Assembly: GCF_040703035.1 (NCBI RefSeq)
Contig: NZ_CP159996.1
Span: forward strand, 3,382,001-3,446,000
DNA: 64,000 nt
Reading direction: 5' to 3'
Source of the DNA: Terribacillus aidingensis
Lineage (GTDB): Bacteria; Bacillota; Bacilli; Bacillales; Amphibacillaceae
Position 1 is the first letter of the stretch. Each line of letters opens with the position of its first letter. The notes under the pieces are model-generated. The model saw only the letters and a list, made by a program, of their open reading frames with translations, did not search any database and had not been told where the DNA came from. The translations under genes and the position numbers were made by a program. This document shows positions 23,824-33,145 of this stretch, in pieces.

Positions 23824-25150
23824 ATGCTTCTATCTTTTTAAAGAACTGTGGCAAATGCTCTTTATGAGCCTCCAACATTTCATCCATTATCTTCTTCGCT
23901 ATCTCATCAGAAGGTACAAGCGGGTTGATTGTCATCGCAAGCAAAGCAGTGTTGTAATCACCTGTTACAGCTGCCTCAGCTCCAACACGCTCGAATGACT
24001 TGATTTGCTGAACAAGTCCGCGTACTGGTACTGGAAGGTCACCAATACCAATCGGTTTTGGACCATCTTTGGTAATGACACAGTTGATTTCGATAGCAGA
24101 ATCGTTCGGGATGCTCTGGATAGCACCATTATTGATTGTGTTCACTGTCTGAATATCACGTTTGTCATTGTAGATGGAGTTGATCAGACTGCAAGCAGCA
24201 TCACTGTAGTATGCACCGCCGCGTTTGGACAGCTGCTCAGGTTTCTCTGCAAGATTCGGATCTTTGTAAAGCTCGAACAAATCACGCTCAACGCCTTGCA
24301 CGACCTCGGCACGTGTACCTTCGTTATCTGCTTCTTCAAGCTCTGCTTCAAGCATTTGCGAAGTCTTGTAGTAGTAACGGTGGTATGGACACGGGATAGC
24401 TTTCAAACCTTTGATGAAGCTAGGTTCCCAGTCAAGATTTTTGATGTTTCTCATCGTCATCTCTTTTTTATCGGCGCTTGTCATTTTATCCAGCACGGTA
24501 TCCGTAACATTTTCTCCGTCCAAGTATACATTCAAGCCGAATACCATGTGATTCAGACCAGCAAAGTCGATGTGCACACGATCTCCATCGGCACCAAGCA
24601 GCTCTGCTACTTGCATCTTCATCATGATCGGCACGTTACATAAGCCGACGACATTTTTGATATTAGAGTAGCGAAGCACTGCTTCTGTTACCATACCAGC
24701 TGGGTTTGTGAAGTTCACAAGCCATGCATTCGGGCAAAGCTCCTCCATATCTTTACAAATATCAAGGATGACAGGAATAGTACGCAGACCTTTGAACAAT
24801 CCGCCTGGTCCGTTCGTTTCCTGTCCGATTACATTATATTTCAATGGGATTCTTTCGTCTTTTGCTCGTGCGTCCAATAGTCCAACACGGAATTGTGTTG
24901 TAACAAAGTCTGCATCCTTCAAAGCTTCCCGGCGATCCAATGTCAAATGCACATCGATCGGCAAGCCTGCTTTTTCCACCATGCGCTTTGCCATATTTCC
25001 TACAATCTCAAGCTTTTCTTTCCCTGCTTCTACGTCCACGAGCCAAAGCTCTGTAATTGGCAATTCATCATAGCGTTTAATGAACCCTTCCACGATTTCC
25101 GGTGTGTAACTTGAACCTCCGCCGATTGTAACGATCTTCAATTTTCCCAT
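23822..25150 (-). CDS. licH: Family 4 glycoside hydrolase, 6-phospho-beta-glucosidase-like
   Basis: A 442-residue GH4 enzyme, which uses NAD and a divalent metal to cleave phosphorylated disaccharides by a redox-elimination route. The NAD fold is IVTIGGGSSYTPEIVEGF, the metal site is VVGLCNVPIMM, and NFTNPAGMVTEAVLRY and GLNHMVFG are family signatures. The PTPEIVEGF-like motif and length are of the LicH/CelF/ChbF type (6-phospho-beta-glucosidase) rather than alpha-galactosidase MelA, but specificity is inferred. No PTS genes are adjacent. A LacI-type operator overlaps its promoter. The gene name follows the closest well-known relative. Confidence 0.88.
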   Translation of the reverse strand: MGKLKIVTIGGGSSYTPEIVEGFIKRYDELPITELWLVDVEAGKEKLEIVGNMAKRMVEKAGLPIDVHLTLDRREALKDADFVTTQFRVGLLDARAKDERIPLKYNVIGQETNGPGGLFKGLRTIPVILDICKDMEELCPNAWLVNFTNPAGMVTEAVLRYSNIKNVVGLCNVPIMMKMQVAELLGADGDRVHIDFAGLNHMVFGLNVYLDGENVTDTVLDKMTSADKKEMTMRNIKNLDWEPSFIKGLKAIPCPYHRYYYKTSQMLEAELEEADNEGTRAEVVQGVERDLFELYKDPNLAEKPEQLSKRGGAYYSDAACSLINSIYNDKRDIQTVNTINNGAIQSIPNDSAIEINCVITKDGPKPIGIGDLPVPVRGLVQQIKSFERVGAEAAVTGDYNTALLAMTINPLVPSDEIAKKIMDEMLEAHKEHLPQFFKKIEA

Positions 25151-25204
25151 GATTAGTGCCTCCTATATGGTTACATTTTTGATCTACAACCACAGCTTAA
25201 ATGC

Positions 25205-25224
25205 TGGAATGCATCCCAGGTCAA
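25205..25224 (-). promoter_or_regulatory. Operator and -35 of the GH4 gene
   Basis: Leftward TTGACC (25219-25224) followed by TGGGATGCATTCCA, an imperfect palindrome in the spacer, then TTTAAG about 17 bases on. The segment TCCCAGGTCAA (25214-25224) is identical to 22741-22751 in the HAD promoter, pointing to one common repressor. Confidence 0.55.
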
Positions 25225-25299
25225 GAACAAATTCGTAAGGAATTTGCAAACCGGTCCACCAAAGCTTACAAAACGTTCATTTTCCGCTAAAATAAAGGT

Positions 25300-25314
25300 A
25301 AGAAAGCGATTTCT
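25300..25314 (+). promoter_or_regulatory. cre-like or LacI-type operator before the second LacI gene
   Basis: AAGAAAGCGATTTCT matches the CcpA consensus at 14 of 15 positions and contains the dyad AGAAA/TTTCT. It ends immediately before the ribosome site, a position fit for autorepression by the downstream LacI protein or by CcpA. Confidence 0.45.
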
Positions 25315-25329
25315 AATGAGGTGAAGCAC

Positions 25330-26331
25330 ATGAGTAATATCAAACAGATTGCACAGATGGCTGGCGTTTCCCGCAGCACTGTTTCACGTGTCCTCAATCA
25401 CCATCCCCATGTCCATGAAGATACTCGGCGCAAAGTCCAGCAAGTCATTGATAAACTAGACTATATTCAAAATAGCAATGCAGTCCAGCTGAAAAAAGGC
25501 AGGACCAATACTATTGGTGTCGTCTCGCCTTCCATCAGTCATTATTTTATGCAAATTGTTCAAGGTATCGCCGAAGCTGGCACCTCCTGCCAATATCAAA
25601 CCTTACTTTACCAAACGAATGAAAAAGCCGATCAGGAATTGCAGGCATTGGAAATGCTGCGTCAAAAGCGCTTGGACGGACTGATCATCCTGCGCTGCGG
25701 ATTAGATTGGGAGAAAGTTGCCACTTATACAAAGTACGGACCGATTATGACATGTGAGCCTCTGCAGCATCCACAGATCCAATCCATCTATATGAATCAT
25801 TACGAAGGGTTCCAGCTTGGGCTTGAGCATTTGATCGAAAAAGGCTATAACCGCATTGCCTGTACAATAGGAAGAGCCGAAAGCCGAAACAGCCTGGAAC
25901 GGAAGAAGGCTTTTGAGGATATATTGCAAACACATAACCTTCCCGTCCATCCCGAATGGATCTTAGATGAGACATTCACCGTCGATGACGGACGCAGGGC
26001 CTTGCAGGAGCTTTTAAACGGTAAGAATATGCCTGATGCGGTCATCCACGCCAGTGATTACGTTGCGGCCGGCATGGCTGCCGAAGCTCGGGCGCAGGGA
26101 ATCAGCATTCCTGATGAGCTGGGCTTGGTAGGTTTCGAATCCGATCAAAGCGATGTTGCTGGACTGATGGAGCTGACTCATGTCCGCAATCCACTCAAGC
26201 AGATGGGAGCGGAAGCATTTCGTCGCATGCATGCGGTATTAACGGAAACACCTTATACACCAGCCGAACTTGGCTTCTCTCTGACAGAGCGTCAGTCTAC
26301 TGCCAGAGGTGTTAAGCAAGTCCAGGTATGA
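25330..26331 (+). CDS. LacI-family transcriptional regulator (second)
   Basis: A 333-residue repressor starting MSNIKQIAQMAGVSRSTVSRVLNHHPHVHEDTRRKV (helix-turn-helix), then hinge NSNAVQLKKGRTNTIGVV and a sugar-binding domain ending LGLVGFESDQSDVAGLMELTHVRNPLKQMGAEAFRRM. It resembles B. subtilis catabolite/sugar repressors of the same length. GAGGTGAAG before ATG 25330 sets the start (frame open from 25321). It is divergent from the GH4 gene. Two LacI regulators within 3 kb suggest that the GH4 and HAD genes respond to separate signals. Confidence 0.9.
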   Translation: MSNIKQIAQMAGVSRSTVSRVLNHHPHVHEDTRRKVQQVIDKLDYIQNSNAVQLKKGRTNTIGVVSPSISHYFMQIVQGIAEAGTSCQYQTLLYQTNEKADQELQALEMLRQKRLDGLIILRCGLDWEKVATYTKYGPIMTCEPLQHPQIQSIYMNHYEGFQLGLEHLIEKGYNRIACTIGRAESRNSLERKKAFEDILQTHNLPVHPEWILDETFTVDDGRRALQELLNGKNMPDAVIHASDYVAAGMAAEARAQGISIPDELGLVGFESDQSDVAGLMELTHVRNPLKQMGAEAFRRMHAVLTETPYTPAELGFSLTERQSTARGVKQVQV

Positions 26332-26400
26332 GGCTATCAAAAAGTTTTATATAAGTAGAATCGTTCCACGTGCTAGGATAGTGCTATAGAGGTGATGATT

Positions 26401-26517
26401 GTGTTGATCTTAAGGCGAAATAACAGTGATTGGATTTTAGGTATATCCACCGTATTTATGATCGTTCTTGCCCTTGTCTCTTTGCTAATTGAATATGCTG
26501 TATCATCCATGCCATGA
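26401..26517 (+). CDS. Small single-TM membrane protein, 38 residues
   Basis: GTG at 26401 with AGAGGTGAT four bases upstream encodes MLILRRNNSDWILGISTVFM and then a hydrophobic run through IEYAVSSMP. The topology is a basic N-terminus followed by one transmembrane helix (about residues 11-33). It is followed by a strong terminator. I do not recognise the family. The start signal and membrane design support a real small gene. Confidence 0.5.
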   Translation: MLILRRNNSDWILGISTVFMIVLALVSLLIEYAVSSMP

Positions 26518-26547
26518 CTAGTTAAAATAACAGCTATCACAAGGCAG

Positions 26548-27046
<499 letters not shown>

Positions 27047-27131
27047 TTACCAAATCTTACATATAGCCGATAGAATTCTTTAATCTTAATATGATACAGT
27101 AACTATATCAGAACAATCTAGGAGTGATCAT

Positions 27132-27491
27132 ATGGAAAAAATCATGTTCATACAAACCGGCTTCGGTGTCGATGTACACGGTCAAGACGTCACAAAAGCA
27201 GCGGTACGTGCAGTAGTCAATGCTATACATACAAATTCCATGCCTGGTATTACGAGCGTCCTGCCAGACAACGATTTGCATAATATGAAAGTAAATATCC
27301 GCTTGGCAGTCCCTGCTGATAAGGACAAGCTGGATATCGAGCAGGTCAAGGCCCGGATTCCATATGGTACTGTAACAGTAGAAGTAATCGATGGTGGTAT
27401 GCTGACTACAAGCGCTATCTACTTAGAGGAGAAACAGGATAAAAACGATATGATGTATATCGTGAACGCTTCCGTCGAGACGGGATACTGA
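27132..27491 (+). CDS. Lin0512-family conserved protein
   Basis: A 119-residue protein of the Lin0512 family (MEKIMFIQTGFGVDVHGQDVTKAAVRAVVNAIHTNSMPGI), widely conserved in bacteria and plants with no proven function. It has alternating strands and helices, no membrane segment. AGGAGTGATCAT precedes the ATG. Its stop is one base from the start of the next gene, so it is coupled to a NUDIX hydrolase, which hints at a role in nucleotide or cofactor clean-up. Confidence 0.85.
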   Translation: MEKIMFIQTGFGVDVHGQDVTKAAVRAVVNAIHTNSMPGITSVLPDNDLHNMKVNIRLAVPADKDKLDIEQVKARIPYGTVTVEVIDGGMLTTSAIYLEEKQDKNDMMYIVNASVETGY

Positions 27492-27492
27492 A

Positions 27493-27954
27493 ATGATCGA
27501 GCACAAGATCTATAATATGGTGATGATACATAATGAGGATCAGGTGCTTCTGCTGGATCGTCAGCATGATGACTTCCGCGGATTCATCCCGCCTGGCGGG
27601 AAGGTGGACTTTCCTGAGAGTCTCACTGCAAGCGCAATTCGCGAGGTGAAGGAAGAGACAGGACTGGACGTATGGAATCTGGAGTATAAAGGCATACAGC
27701 ACTACGTGAACGATGAACAAAATGTCCGTTATCTGATCTTCTATTATATAACTGAATCTTTTTCCGGCACACTGCTGACAGATTCCAGAGAAGGCAATCC
27801 ATCATGGTTCCAGAATTCTGAAGCGATGGAACTGCCAATGCAGGATGTAGTCCGCACTGTCTTTCCGTTATTCTTCCAGGAAGGTACATTTGAATTGTAC
27901 CTGCATGCTGAATCTGAAGCTTCTGATTACACGGAAGAAATACTGCATACATAA
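27493..27954 (+). CDS. NUDIX hydrolase, MutT/YvcI-like
   Basis: A 153-residue NUDIX protein with box GGKVDFPESLTASAIREVKEETGL (about residues 35-58) and the FIPPGGK approach typical of 8-oxo-(d)GTP-type sanitising enzymes. The WNLEYKGIQHYVNDEQNVRYLIFYYITESFSG segment matches the YvcI-like branch. Coupled to the Lin0512 gene with a single intervening base. A C-rich hairpin follows as terminator. Confidence 0.87.
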   Translation: MIEHKIYNMVMIHNEDQVLLLDRQHDDFRGFIPPGGKVDFPESLTASAIREVKEETGLDVWNLEYKGIQHYVNDEQNVRYLIFYYITESFSGTLLTDSREGNPSWFQNSEAMELPMQDVVRTVFPLFFQEGTFELYLHAESEASDYTEEILHT

Positions 27955-27958
27955 ATAC

Positions 27959-27987
27959 GGGGGAGCATATCAGCTTCCTCCCCCTTC
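27959..27987 (+). terminator. Terminator of the Lin0512-NUDIX operon
   Basis: GGGGGAG (27959-27965) pairs with CTCCCCC (27978-27984), followed by a short T-rich stretch. Confidence 0.65.
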
Positions 27988-28384
27988 TATTAATCAAAAT
28001 ACATACTGATATTCCATATATTGCAACTTCAATTCTATTGAATAAGATTAATAGATAGGTCTATTCTCTCATTTTTCTAGTAAAAGTAATATTTTCTGAT
28101 TGCTTGTACTTTCCCAACTTTCCTCATCCTTCTACAAGTTTCCATATGTTTACGTTATTTTCCACTCTCTTGTTTCCCAACTTTATTGCCAACCCTGTCG
28201 GATTATGTGATGACATCTCACGAAAACCGCATTATTTCAATGTATACACCACTTCTCTTCCTTCCAAAGTACCATTGTAAATCTAACAGACTAGTCGCTA
28301 TACTACCCTTTAAGGAAAACTTTACCTACATATCGAATCTGTTTTCCGACTATTTAAACTATTAGCACAGGGAGAGTGACTTGC
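27988..28384. other. Long upstream region of the metalloprotease gene
   Basis: About 400 bp of AT-rich DNA. The 12-mer TTTCCCAACTTT occurs twice (near 28109 and 28176). No ORF, riboswitch or PlcR-type box was recognised. Length suggests multiple regulator sites for the protease gene. Confidence 0.4.
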
Positions 28385-30811
28385 TTGAAGAAGAATAAAT
28401 GGATGGCTTCTGCGATGGCAGCAGTTATCGGATTTAGCACTTTTACATTATCATTTGTGCCAGCGCAGGAAGCCCAAGCCGAAGCAACTGTTGAAAAAAC
28501 ACCAGCTGTGACGTACTCGCCGAAAACTGCCCAAAGCGGCGGACCTTTCGACAGTGCAATTGCAAATGAGGATAAATTGATTGAATTGCTTAAAGAAGAA
28601 GGAAAGATCAGTAAGGATGCTACGGAAGCGGAAGCCCAGGAAGTATTGAATGCTTATCTAAAGGAACGGGAAGAAAAAAGCGCAGAAGCTGCTAAGCAGC
28701 CTTTGCCGGATGAGCTGAAAGAAGCTGCAATCGATGAAACAGTGGTTAGTGACACTGATAAGCAGAATGGCAATGCCGACAATGCTGCAAGTGCATCCAA
28801 AGAGAAAGACAAAGACAAAGGAAAAGGTAAGGATAAAGGTAAAAATAAGAAAGTAAATAACGTGAAGGAAGAAGAGTATGACGGAGAAGTGCGGGAAGAC
28901 AAAGTACTCGTCCTCGCAATTGACTTCCCTGATTACCAGAACAGCTCTATCACACCGGAAGAAACGGATATGTGGTACGAAGATTATACACATGATCACT
29001 TCCAAAACATGATCTTTGGTGATGATGGCTATACTGGTCCGGATGGCCAGGAGTTCACTTCCATGAAGCAGTATTATGAGGCACAATCCGGCGGCAGCTA
29101 TACTGTCGACGGAGAAATTGCCGGATGGTACACAGCAGATCATCCTGCAGCTTACTATGGTGCCAACGATCCTGCTCCAGATGGCAGTGATACTGCTGCG
29201 CGGGAATTGGTCTACGAAGCACTAACGAAGGCTGGACAAGATCCGAACGTCGACTTGAGCGAGTACGATCAGTGGGATCGCGATGACTATGATGGCGATG
29301 GCGTTTACCATGAGCCAGACGGTATCATCGACCACTTGATGGTCATTCACGCAGGTGTCGGTGAAGAAGCGGGCGGCGGAAGCCTTGGCGGCGATGCAAT
29401 CTGGTCTCACCGCTGGAATCTTGGCGGTCTTGTTGCAGTCCCTGGCGGAAGCTCCACTAGTGACCGCTTTGACGGACAGCTTGCTGCTTACGACTATACA
29501 ATTGAACCGGAAGACGGAGCTATGGGGGTATTCGCGCATGAATACGGCCATGACCTAGGCTTGCCGGATGAGTATGATACGAACTATACCGGCCAAGGGG
29601 AAGCGGTTGCTTATTGGTCCATCATGGCAAGCGGAAGCTGGGCTGGTGATGTACCTGGAACAGAGCCATCTGGATTCAGTGCCTATGCGAAGGAATATCT
29701 GCAAAACGCACATGGCGGCAACTGGCTGAGCGGTACGACGATCGAAGCAGAGGACTTGGATGGAGATAAAGTAGAACTGCTGCTGGACGAAGCTGTGACA
29801 AAAGGTACGAACAACGATGTAATTCGTGTAAACCTGCCTGATAAAGAGACCGAAGTCACAAAACCTGCAAGCGGCACGTATGCTTACTTCAGTGGTAAAG
29901 GCAATAATGTTGATAACAGCATGACAACGACTGTTGATTTGACCAGTGCCTCTTCTGCTGAACTGACATTCAAGACTTGGTATGATATTGAACAAGATTG
30001 GGATTATGCCTCTGTCAAAGTGAACGGGGAAACTGTTCCTGGCAGCATTACGACTACAGAAAATCCGAACGAACAGAATCCTGGTGATGGTATCACTGGT
30101 ACATCTGATGGCTGGGTGGATGCTACCTTTGATTTGAGTGCTTATGCTGGCCAGGAAATAGAGCTTTCCTTGAACTATTGGACGGATGTAGCTGTAAACA
30201 ACGCTGGATTCTACGTGGATGACATCCAAGTGACAGCTGATGGCAGCTCTGTCCTGACAGACGATGCTGAAGCTGACAGTAGTTTTGAGCTAGCTGGATT
30301 CGCACAAGATAAAGGTGTTTCCCTTTCCGAGCACTACTACTTGCTGGAATGGCGTACGCATAATGGCGTTGATATCGGCCTTGACCATATCCGCCGTGGT
30401 GACAGCTTGATGAGCTACAATACCGGTCTTCTAGTCTGGTACGTCGATAATTCTTATGACAACAACTGGACTGGGACACATCCGGGTGAAGGCTTCCTAG
30501 GTGTAGTGGATGCCGATCAGAAGGCACTTTACTGGAGTGATAAATCAGTAGCTTCCACTCGTTATCAAATTCATGATGCTGCCTTCAGCAAAGATAAATC
30601 TGAGAAGATGTTCCTCGATTATCGTGCTACGAATGGCTTGACGCTGAAAGATAATCACACAAAGAGCTATGATAAGTTCAAGGATGATAAAACTTATTTG
30701 AATAAAGCCCTTCCTGACGCTGGACGTAACGTTCCAGAGTATGGACTTGAGTTTGAGGTCAAAGAAGACAGCCCGGATGGTACAGTAGGGAAGATTGAAA
30801 TTTCCCGCTAA
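28385..30811 (+). CDS. Secreted M6 metalloprotease, immune inhibitor A-like
   Basis: An 808-residue secreted protease. The signal peptide ends near AQA-EA (about residue 35). A propeptide follows, then a lysine/glycine-rich spacer (KEKDKDKGKGKDKGKNKK, about 140-160), then the M6 catalytic domain with zinc motif HEYGHDLGLPDEYD (about residues 385-398) and a beta-sandwich C-terminus (LTFKTWYDIEQDWDYASVKVNG). In pathogens InhA cleaves host antimicrobial peptides; here a nutritional or competition role is as likely. TTG at 28385 with AGGGAG ten bases upstream is preferred over GTG 28376, which is too close to the site. Monocistronic. Confidence 0.9.
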   Translation: MKKNKWMASAMAAVIGFSTFTLSFVPAQEAQAEATVEKTPAVTYSPKTAQSGGPFDSAIANEDKLIELLKEEGKISKDATEAEAQEVLNAYLKEREEKSAEAAKQPLPDELKEAAIDETVVSDTDKQNGNADNAASASKEKDKDKGKGKDKGKNKKVNNVKEEEYDGEVREDKVLVLAIDFPDYQNSSITPEETDMWYEDYTHDHFQNMIFGDDGYTGPDGQEFTSMKQYYEAQSGGSYTVDGEIAGWYTADHPAAYYGANDPAPDGSDTAARELVYEALTKAGQDPNVDLSEYDQWDRDDYDGDGVYHEPDGIIDHLMVIHAGVGEEAGGGSLGGDAIWSHRWNLGGLVAVPGGSSTSDRFDGQLAAYDYTIEPEDGAMGVFAHEYGHDLGLPDEYDTNYTGQGEAVAYWSIMASGSWAGDVPGTEPSGFSAYAKEYLQNAHGGNWLSGTTIEAEDLDGDKVELLLDEAVTKGTNNDVIRVNLPDKETEVTKPASGTYAYFSGKGNNVDNSMTTTVDLTSASSAELTFKTWYDIEQDWDYASVKVNGETVPGSITTTENPNEQNPGDGITGTSDGWVDATFDLSAYAGQEIELSLNYWTDVAVNNAGFYVDDIQVTADGSSVLTDDAEADSSFELAGFAQDKGVSLSEHYYLLEWRTHNGVDIGLDHIRRGDSLMSYNTGLLVWYVDNSYDNNWTGTHPGEGFLGVVDADQKALYWSDKSVASTRYQIHDAAFSKDKSEKMFLDYRATNGLTLKDNHTKSYDKFKDDKTYLNKALPDAGRNVPEYGLEFEVKEDSPDGTVGKIEISR

Positions 30812-30821
30812 GATTAATAGC

Positions 30822-30860
30822 AAAGAAGGAACCCGTTCATTTACGGGTTCCTTCTTTTTT
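30822..30860. terminator. Bidirectional terminator
   Basis: AAAGAAGGAACCCGT pairs with ACGGGTTCCTTCTTT around TCATTT; the stop codon of the leftward histidine kinase lies at the loop edge. Confidence 0.92.
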
Positions 30861-32268
30861 TAGGTAGCAGCACTCGGAAGATAGTGCCTTTGCCTTCTTC
30901 ACTCTCCACTTCTATCGTACCATGGTGCGCTTTGACGATAGAATGGCTGATGGATAGACCAAGACCCGCACCGCCTTGCTGGCGTGTGCGTGAACTGTCA
31001 CTTCGATAAAATCGATCGAACACGTGGGAAAGATGCGCTTTTGGTATACCAGAACCATTATCTTTCACGACGATCTCAGCAACATGTTCTGTTGCCCCAA
31101 GGATGATATCGATTTCTCCATGCTCTGCGTCTGTATGCTGGACTGCATTATAAAACAGATTTAATAACACTTGTTTCAATTTATCTTTATCAGCAGCTAT
31201 TATCTGATGCTCAGACACCGAAAACTGTACTTTCCTGCTGCCGGCAAGCATATCAAAATGCGGCATCATTTCCTCCAGTACAGTACTTACCTCCAGATCC
31301 TGCAGCTGCATATCCTCAGACTGATCCAGCTTGGTGAGTAAAAGCAAATCCTCTACCAGCTTCTTGATCCGCTTCGATTCCTTGAGCATGCTTTCAAGGG
31401 CTGGATAGAGCTGGGCTGGGTTATCTGCAGCTCCTCGAAGCAGTACCTCCAAAAACCCGTGAATGGAAGTAAGCGGCGTTCGCAGTTCATGAGATGCATC
31501 CGCAATGAACTGTTGCATTAGTTCTTTTGCTTCCCGTTCCGACTTGAACGAGCTGTCGATTCTCTCCACCATTTGATTGAAGGCGACTGTAAGCCGTTTG
31601 ATTTCGATTTGCTCAGATTCCTCTTCCATCCGCTCGGACAAATTCTCCGCATTCGTCCGCTCTACCCTTCTGATTATCCGATGCAGCGGATCGAGCGCTT
31701 TTTTGATCACTCGTGTGTAAAGCAGGATGCCTGCAGCCAATGCCACGATAGCCAGCAGGAAAAATACCTGCAGCTGCCCATTGATGACATCGTTGATCGA
31801 AGCGGTCTCCGTCCCTGCCTGTAAATAACCGCTAATATCGCCGAACCGTCTGTCAGCGACAATGACAACGAGCTGCTCATTGCCGTCTTCATCTTCCGTC
31901 ACGATGTATCTGGCGGACTTATCATCCCTGCTGTTCATATACTTGCGAAGCTCTTCCTGCTCCAAGCGCGGACTCGATAAGCCGTTCTCCTCTGATAAAT
32001 CTGTGTAGTTACCAGATGTATCGATTCTGGCTAAAGAACGATCGAATAGAAATGGCTGATGCATATTATCATTTTGTTCAAGCAATGCTGGCGGAAGCGA
32101 ATGCAGCTGTGACTGCATCGCATCTGCCTCATTCTGATATAGGAAATCTTTCATCAAGAAGTATTGTAAGATACCGACGACTGTCAGGATAATGGCAAGA
32201 ATAAGACAGGATAACGCAACAATCTGCTTATTCAAGGTTCTTGGCTTTAATCTGGGTATTCGCTTCAT
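30841..32268 (-). CDS. Sensor histidine kinase, YclK-like
   Basis: A 475-residue membrane kinase: one TM near 15-38, an extracytoplasmic sensor of about 110 residues, a second TM near 165-185, HAMP (about 190-240), HisKA with FIADASHELRTPLTSIHGFLEVLLR (catalytic His), and HATPase with LFYNAVQHTD and KDNGSGIPKAHLSHVFDRFYRSDSSRTRQQGGAGLGLSI. Length and neighbours (response regulator overlapping by ATGA, divergent permease/ATPase) match the yclHIJK set of B. subtilis. Signal unknown; envelope stress or oxygen limitation are guesses from relatives. Confidence 0.9.
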   Translation of the reverse strand: MKRIPRLKPRTLNKQIVALSCLILAIILTVVGILQYFLMKDFLYQNEADAMQSQLHSLPPALLEQNDNMHQPFLFDRSLARIDTSGNYTDLSEENGLSSPRLEQEELRKYMNSRDDKSARYIVTEDEDGNEQLVVIVADRRFGDISGYLQAGTETASINDVINGQLQVFFLLAIVALAAGILLYTRVIKKALDPLHRIIRRVERTNAENLSERMEEESEQIEIKRLTVAFNQMVERIDSSFKSEREAKELMQQFIADASHELRTPLTSIHGFLEVLLRGAADNPAQLYPALESMLKESKRIKKLVEDLLLLTKLDQSEDMQLQDLEVSTVLEEMMPHFDMLAGSRKVQFSVSEHQIIAADKDKLKQVLLNLFYNAVQHTDAEHGEIDIILGATEHVAEIVVKDNGSGIPKAHLSHVFDRFYRSDSSRTRQQGGAGLGLSISHSIVKAHHGTIEVESEEGKGTIFRVLLPKKRRNP

Positions 32269-32954
32269 CTGACATCCAGGCGATAGCCTGCCCCCCGGAT
32301 TGTGCGAATCAGCTGCCGATCTTTATCGTGGAGCTTTTCCCGCAGAGAACGGATATACACTTCTACAATATTTTCTTCTCCGCCAAATGCATATCCCCAT
32401 ACTTTATCGAGGATAAGTGCCTTGCTGAGCACAATCCCTTGGTTCATAGCAAGGTATTTTAACAGCTCATACTCTGTCGGAGAAAGCTGCAGCAGCTCTT
32501 CCTCCAAGTAGATTTCCTTTCGGCGGTCATCTATTCGTAAAGGCCCCGCTACAAGGGAATCGCCCAGTTCCGGAAATTGATTGCGAATCCGTGCCTGCAT
32601 TCTGGCTAGCAGTTCTTCAAAACTGAACGGTTTGACCAAGTAGTCATCCGCACCACCATTCAATCCTTTCACACGATCGTCCACTTGATCCCTTGCTGTC
32701 AGCATAATGATAGAAAGCTTCCGTCCTTTCTTTTTCAGCATCCGGCACACCTCAAAGCCATCCATCCCCGGCATCATGACATCTAATATGATGATATGTG
32801 GCTCGAACTGATCTGCTTTGGCAATAGCCTGCATACCATCAGCTGCACTCTCAACAATATAGCCTTCATTTTGCAATCCAAGCATCAGGAACTGTGTGAT
32901 TGTCTGTTCATCATCGACGACTAATACTTTTATGTTCTCCATTCTGTCATCCAT
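32265..32954 (-). CDS. OmpR/PhoB-family response regulator, YclJ-like
   Basis: A 229-residue regulator with an N-terminal receiver (KVLVVDDEQTITQ; phospho-acceptor Asp in HIIILDVMMPGMDG; switch Thr/Lys in MLTARD and LVKPFSF) and a C-terminal winged helix (SPTEYELLKYLAMNQGIVLSKALILDKVWG...IRTIRGAGYRLD). The frame extends to 33029, but AAAGAAGA before ATG 32952-32954 is the best start. Its stop overlaps the kinase start (ATGA). The intergenic 11-bp direct repeats (32986-33060) are expected binding sites. Confidence 0.9.
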   Translation of the reverse strand: MDDRMENIKVLVVDDEQTITQFLMLGLQNEGYIVESAADGMQAIAKADQFEPHIIILDVMMPGMDGFEVCRMLKKKGRKLSIIMLTARDQVDDRVKGLNGGADDYLVKPFSFEELLARMQARIRNQFPELGDSLVAGPLRIDDRRKEIYLEEELLQLSPTEYELLKYLAMNQGIVLSKALILDKVWGYAFGGEENIVEVYIRSLREKLHDKDRQLIRTIRGAGYRLDVR

Positions 32955-32985
32955 TCTTCTTTTTTTCTTTATTATGGAACAACTA

Positions 32986-33060
32986 GCTGAAAAACAGCTG
33001 AAGATTCCCGATTTTTTCACTTTCAGCAAATCTTCAGCTAGCTTTCAAGTACACTTCAGC
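32986..33060. promoter_or_regulatory. Phased TTCAGC direct repeats, OmpR-type binding region
   Basis: TTCAGC at 33022, TTCAGC at 33033, TTCAAG at 33044 and TTCAGC at 33055 recur exactly every 11 bp on the plus strand. GCTGAA, the same box on the other strand, recurs at 32986 and 32997, also 11 bp apart. OmpR/PhoB regulators bind such tandem 6+5 repeats. Four boxes point toward the ABC genes and two toward the regulator genes, so the adjacent response regulator probably controls both. Confidence 0.7.
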
Positions 33061-33145
33061 ACGTGCCCCCATACTAGCAATTAGCAGGTCGGGCGTGGTT
33101 CAGAAGCATTATAGCATGCCTGGAAAAAGTAAAGGAGATGGCAAA

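Noticed and set aside
28109-28187. Repeated TTTCCCAACTTT upstream of the metalloprotease gene
   Set aside because: Low-complexity pyrimidine sequence without symmetry or phase; mentioned only as part of the upstream region.
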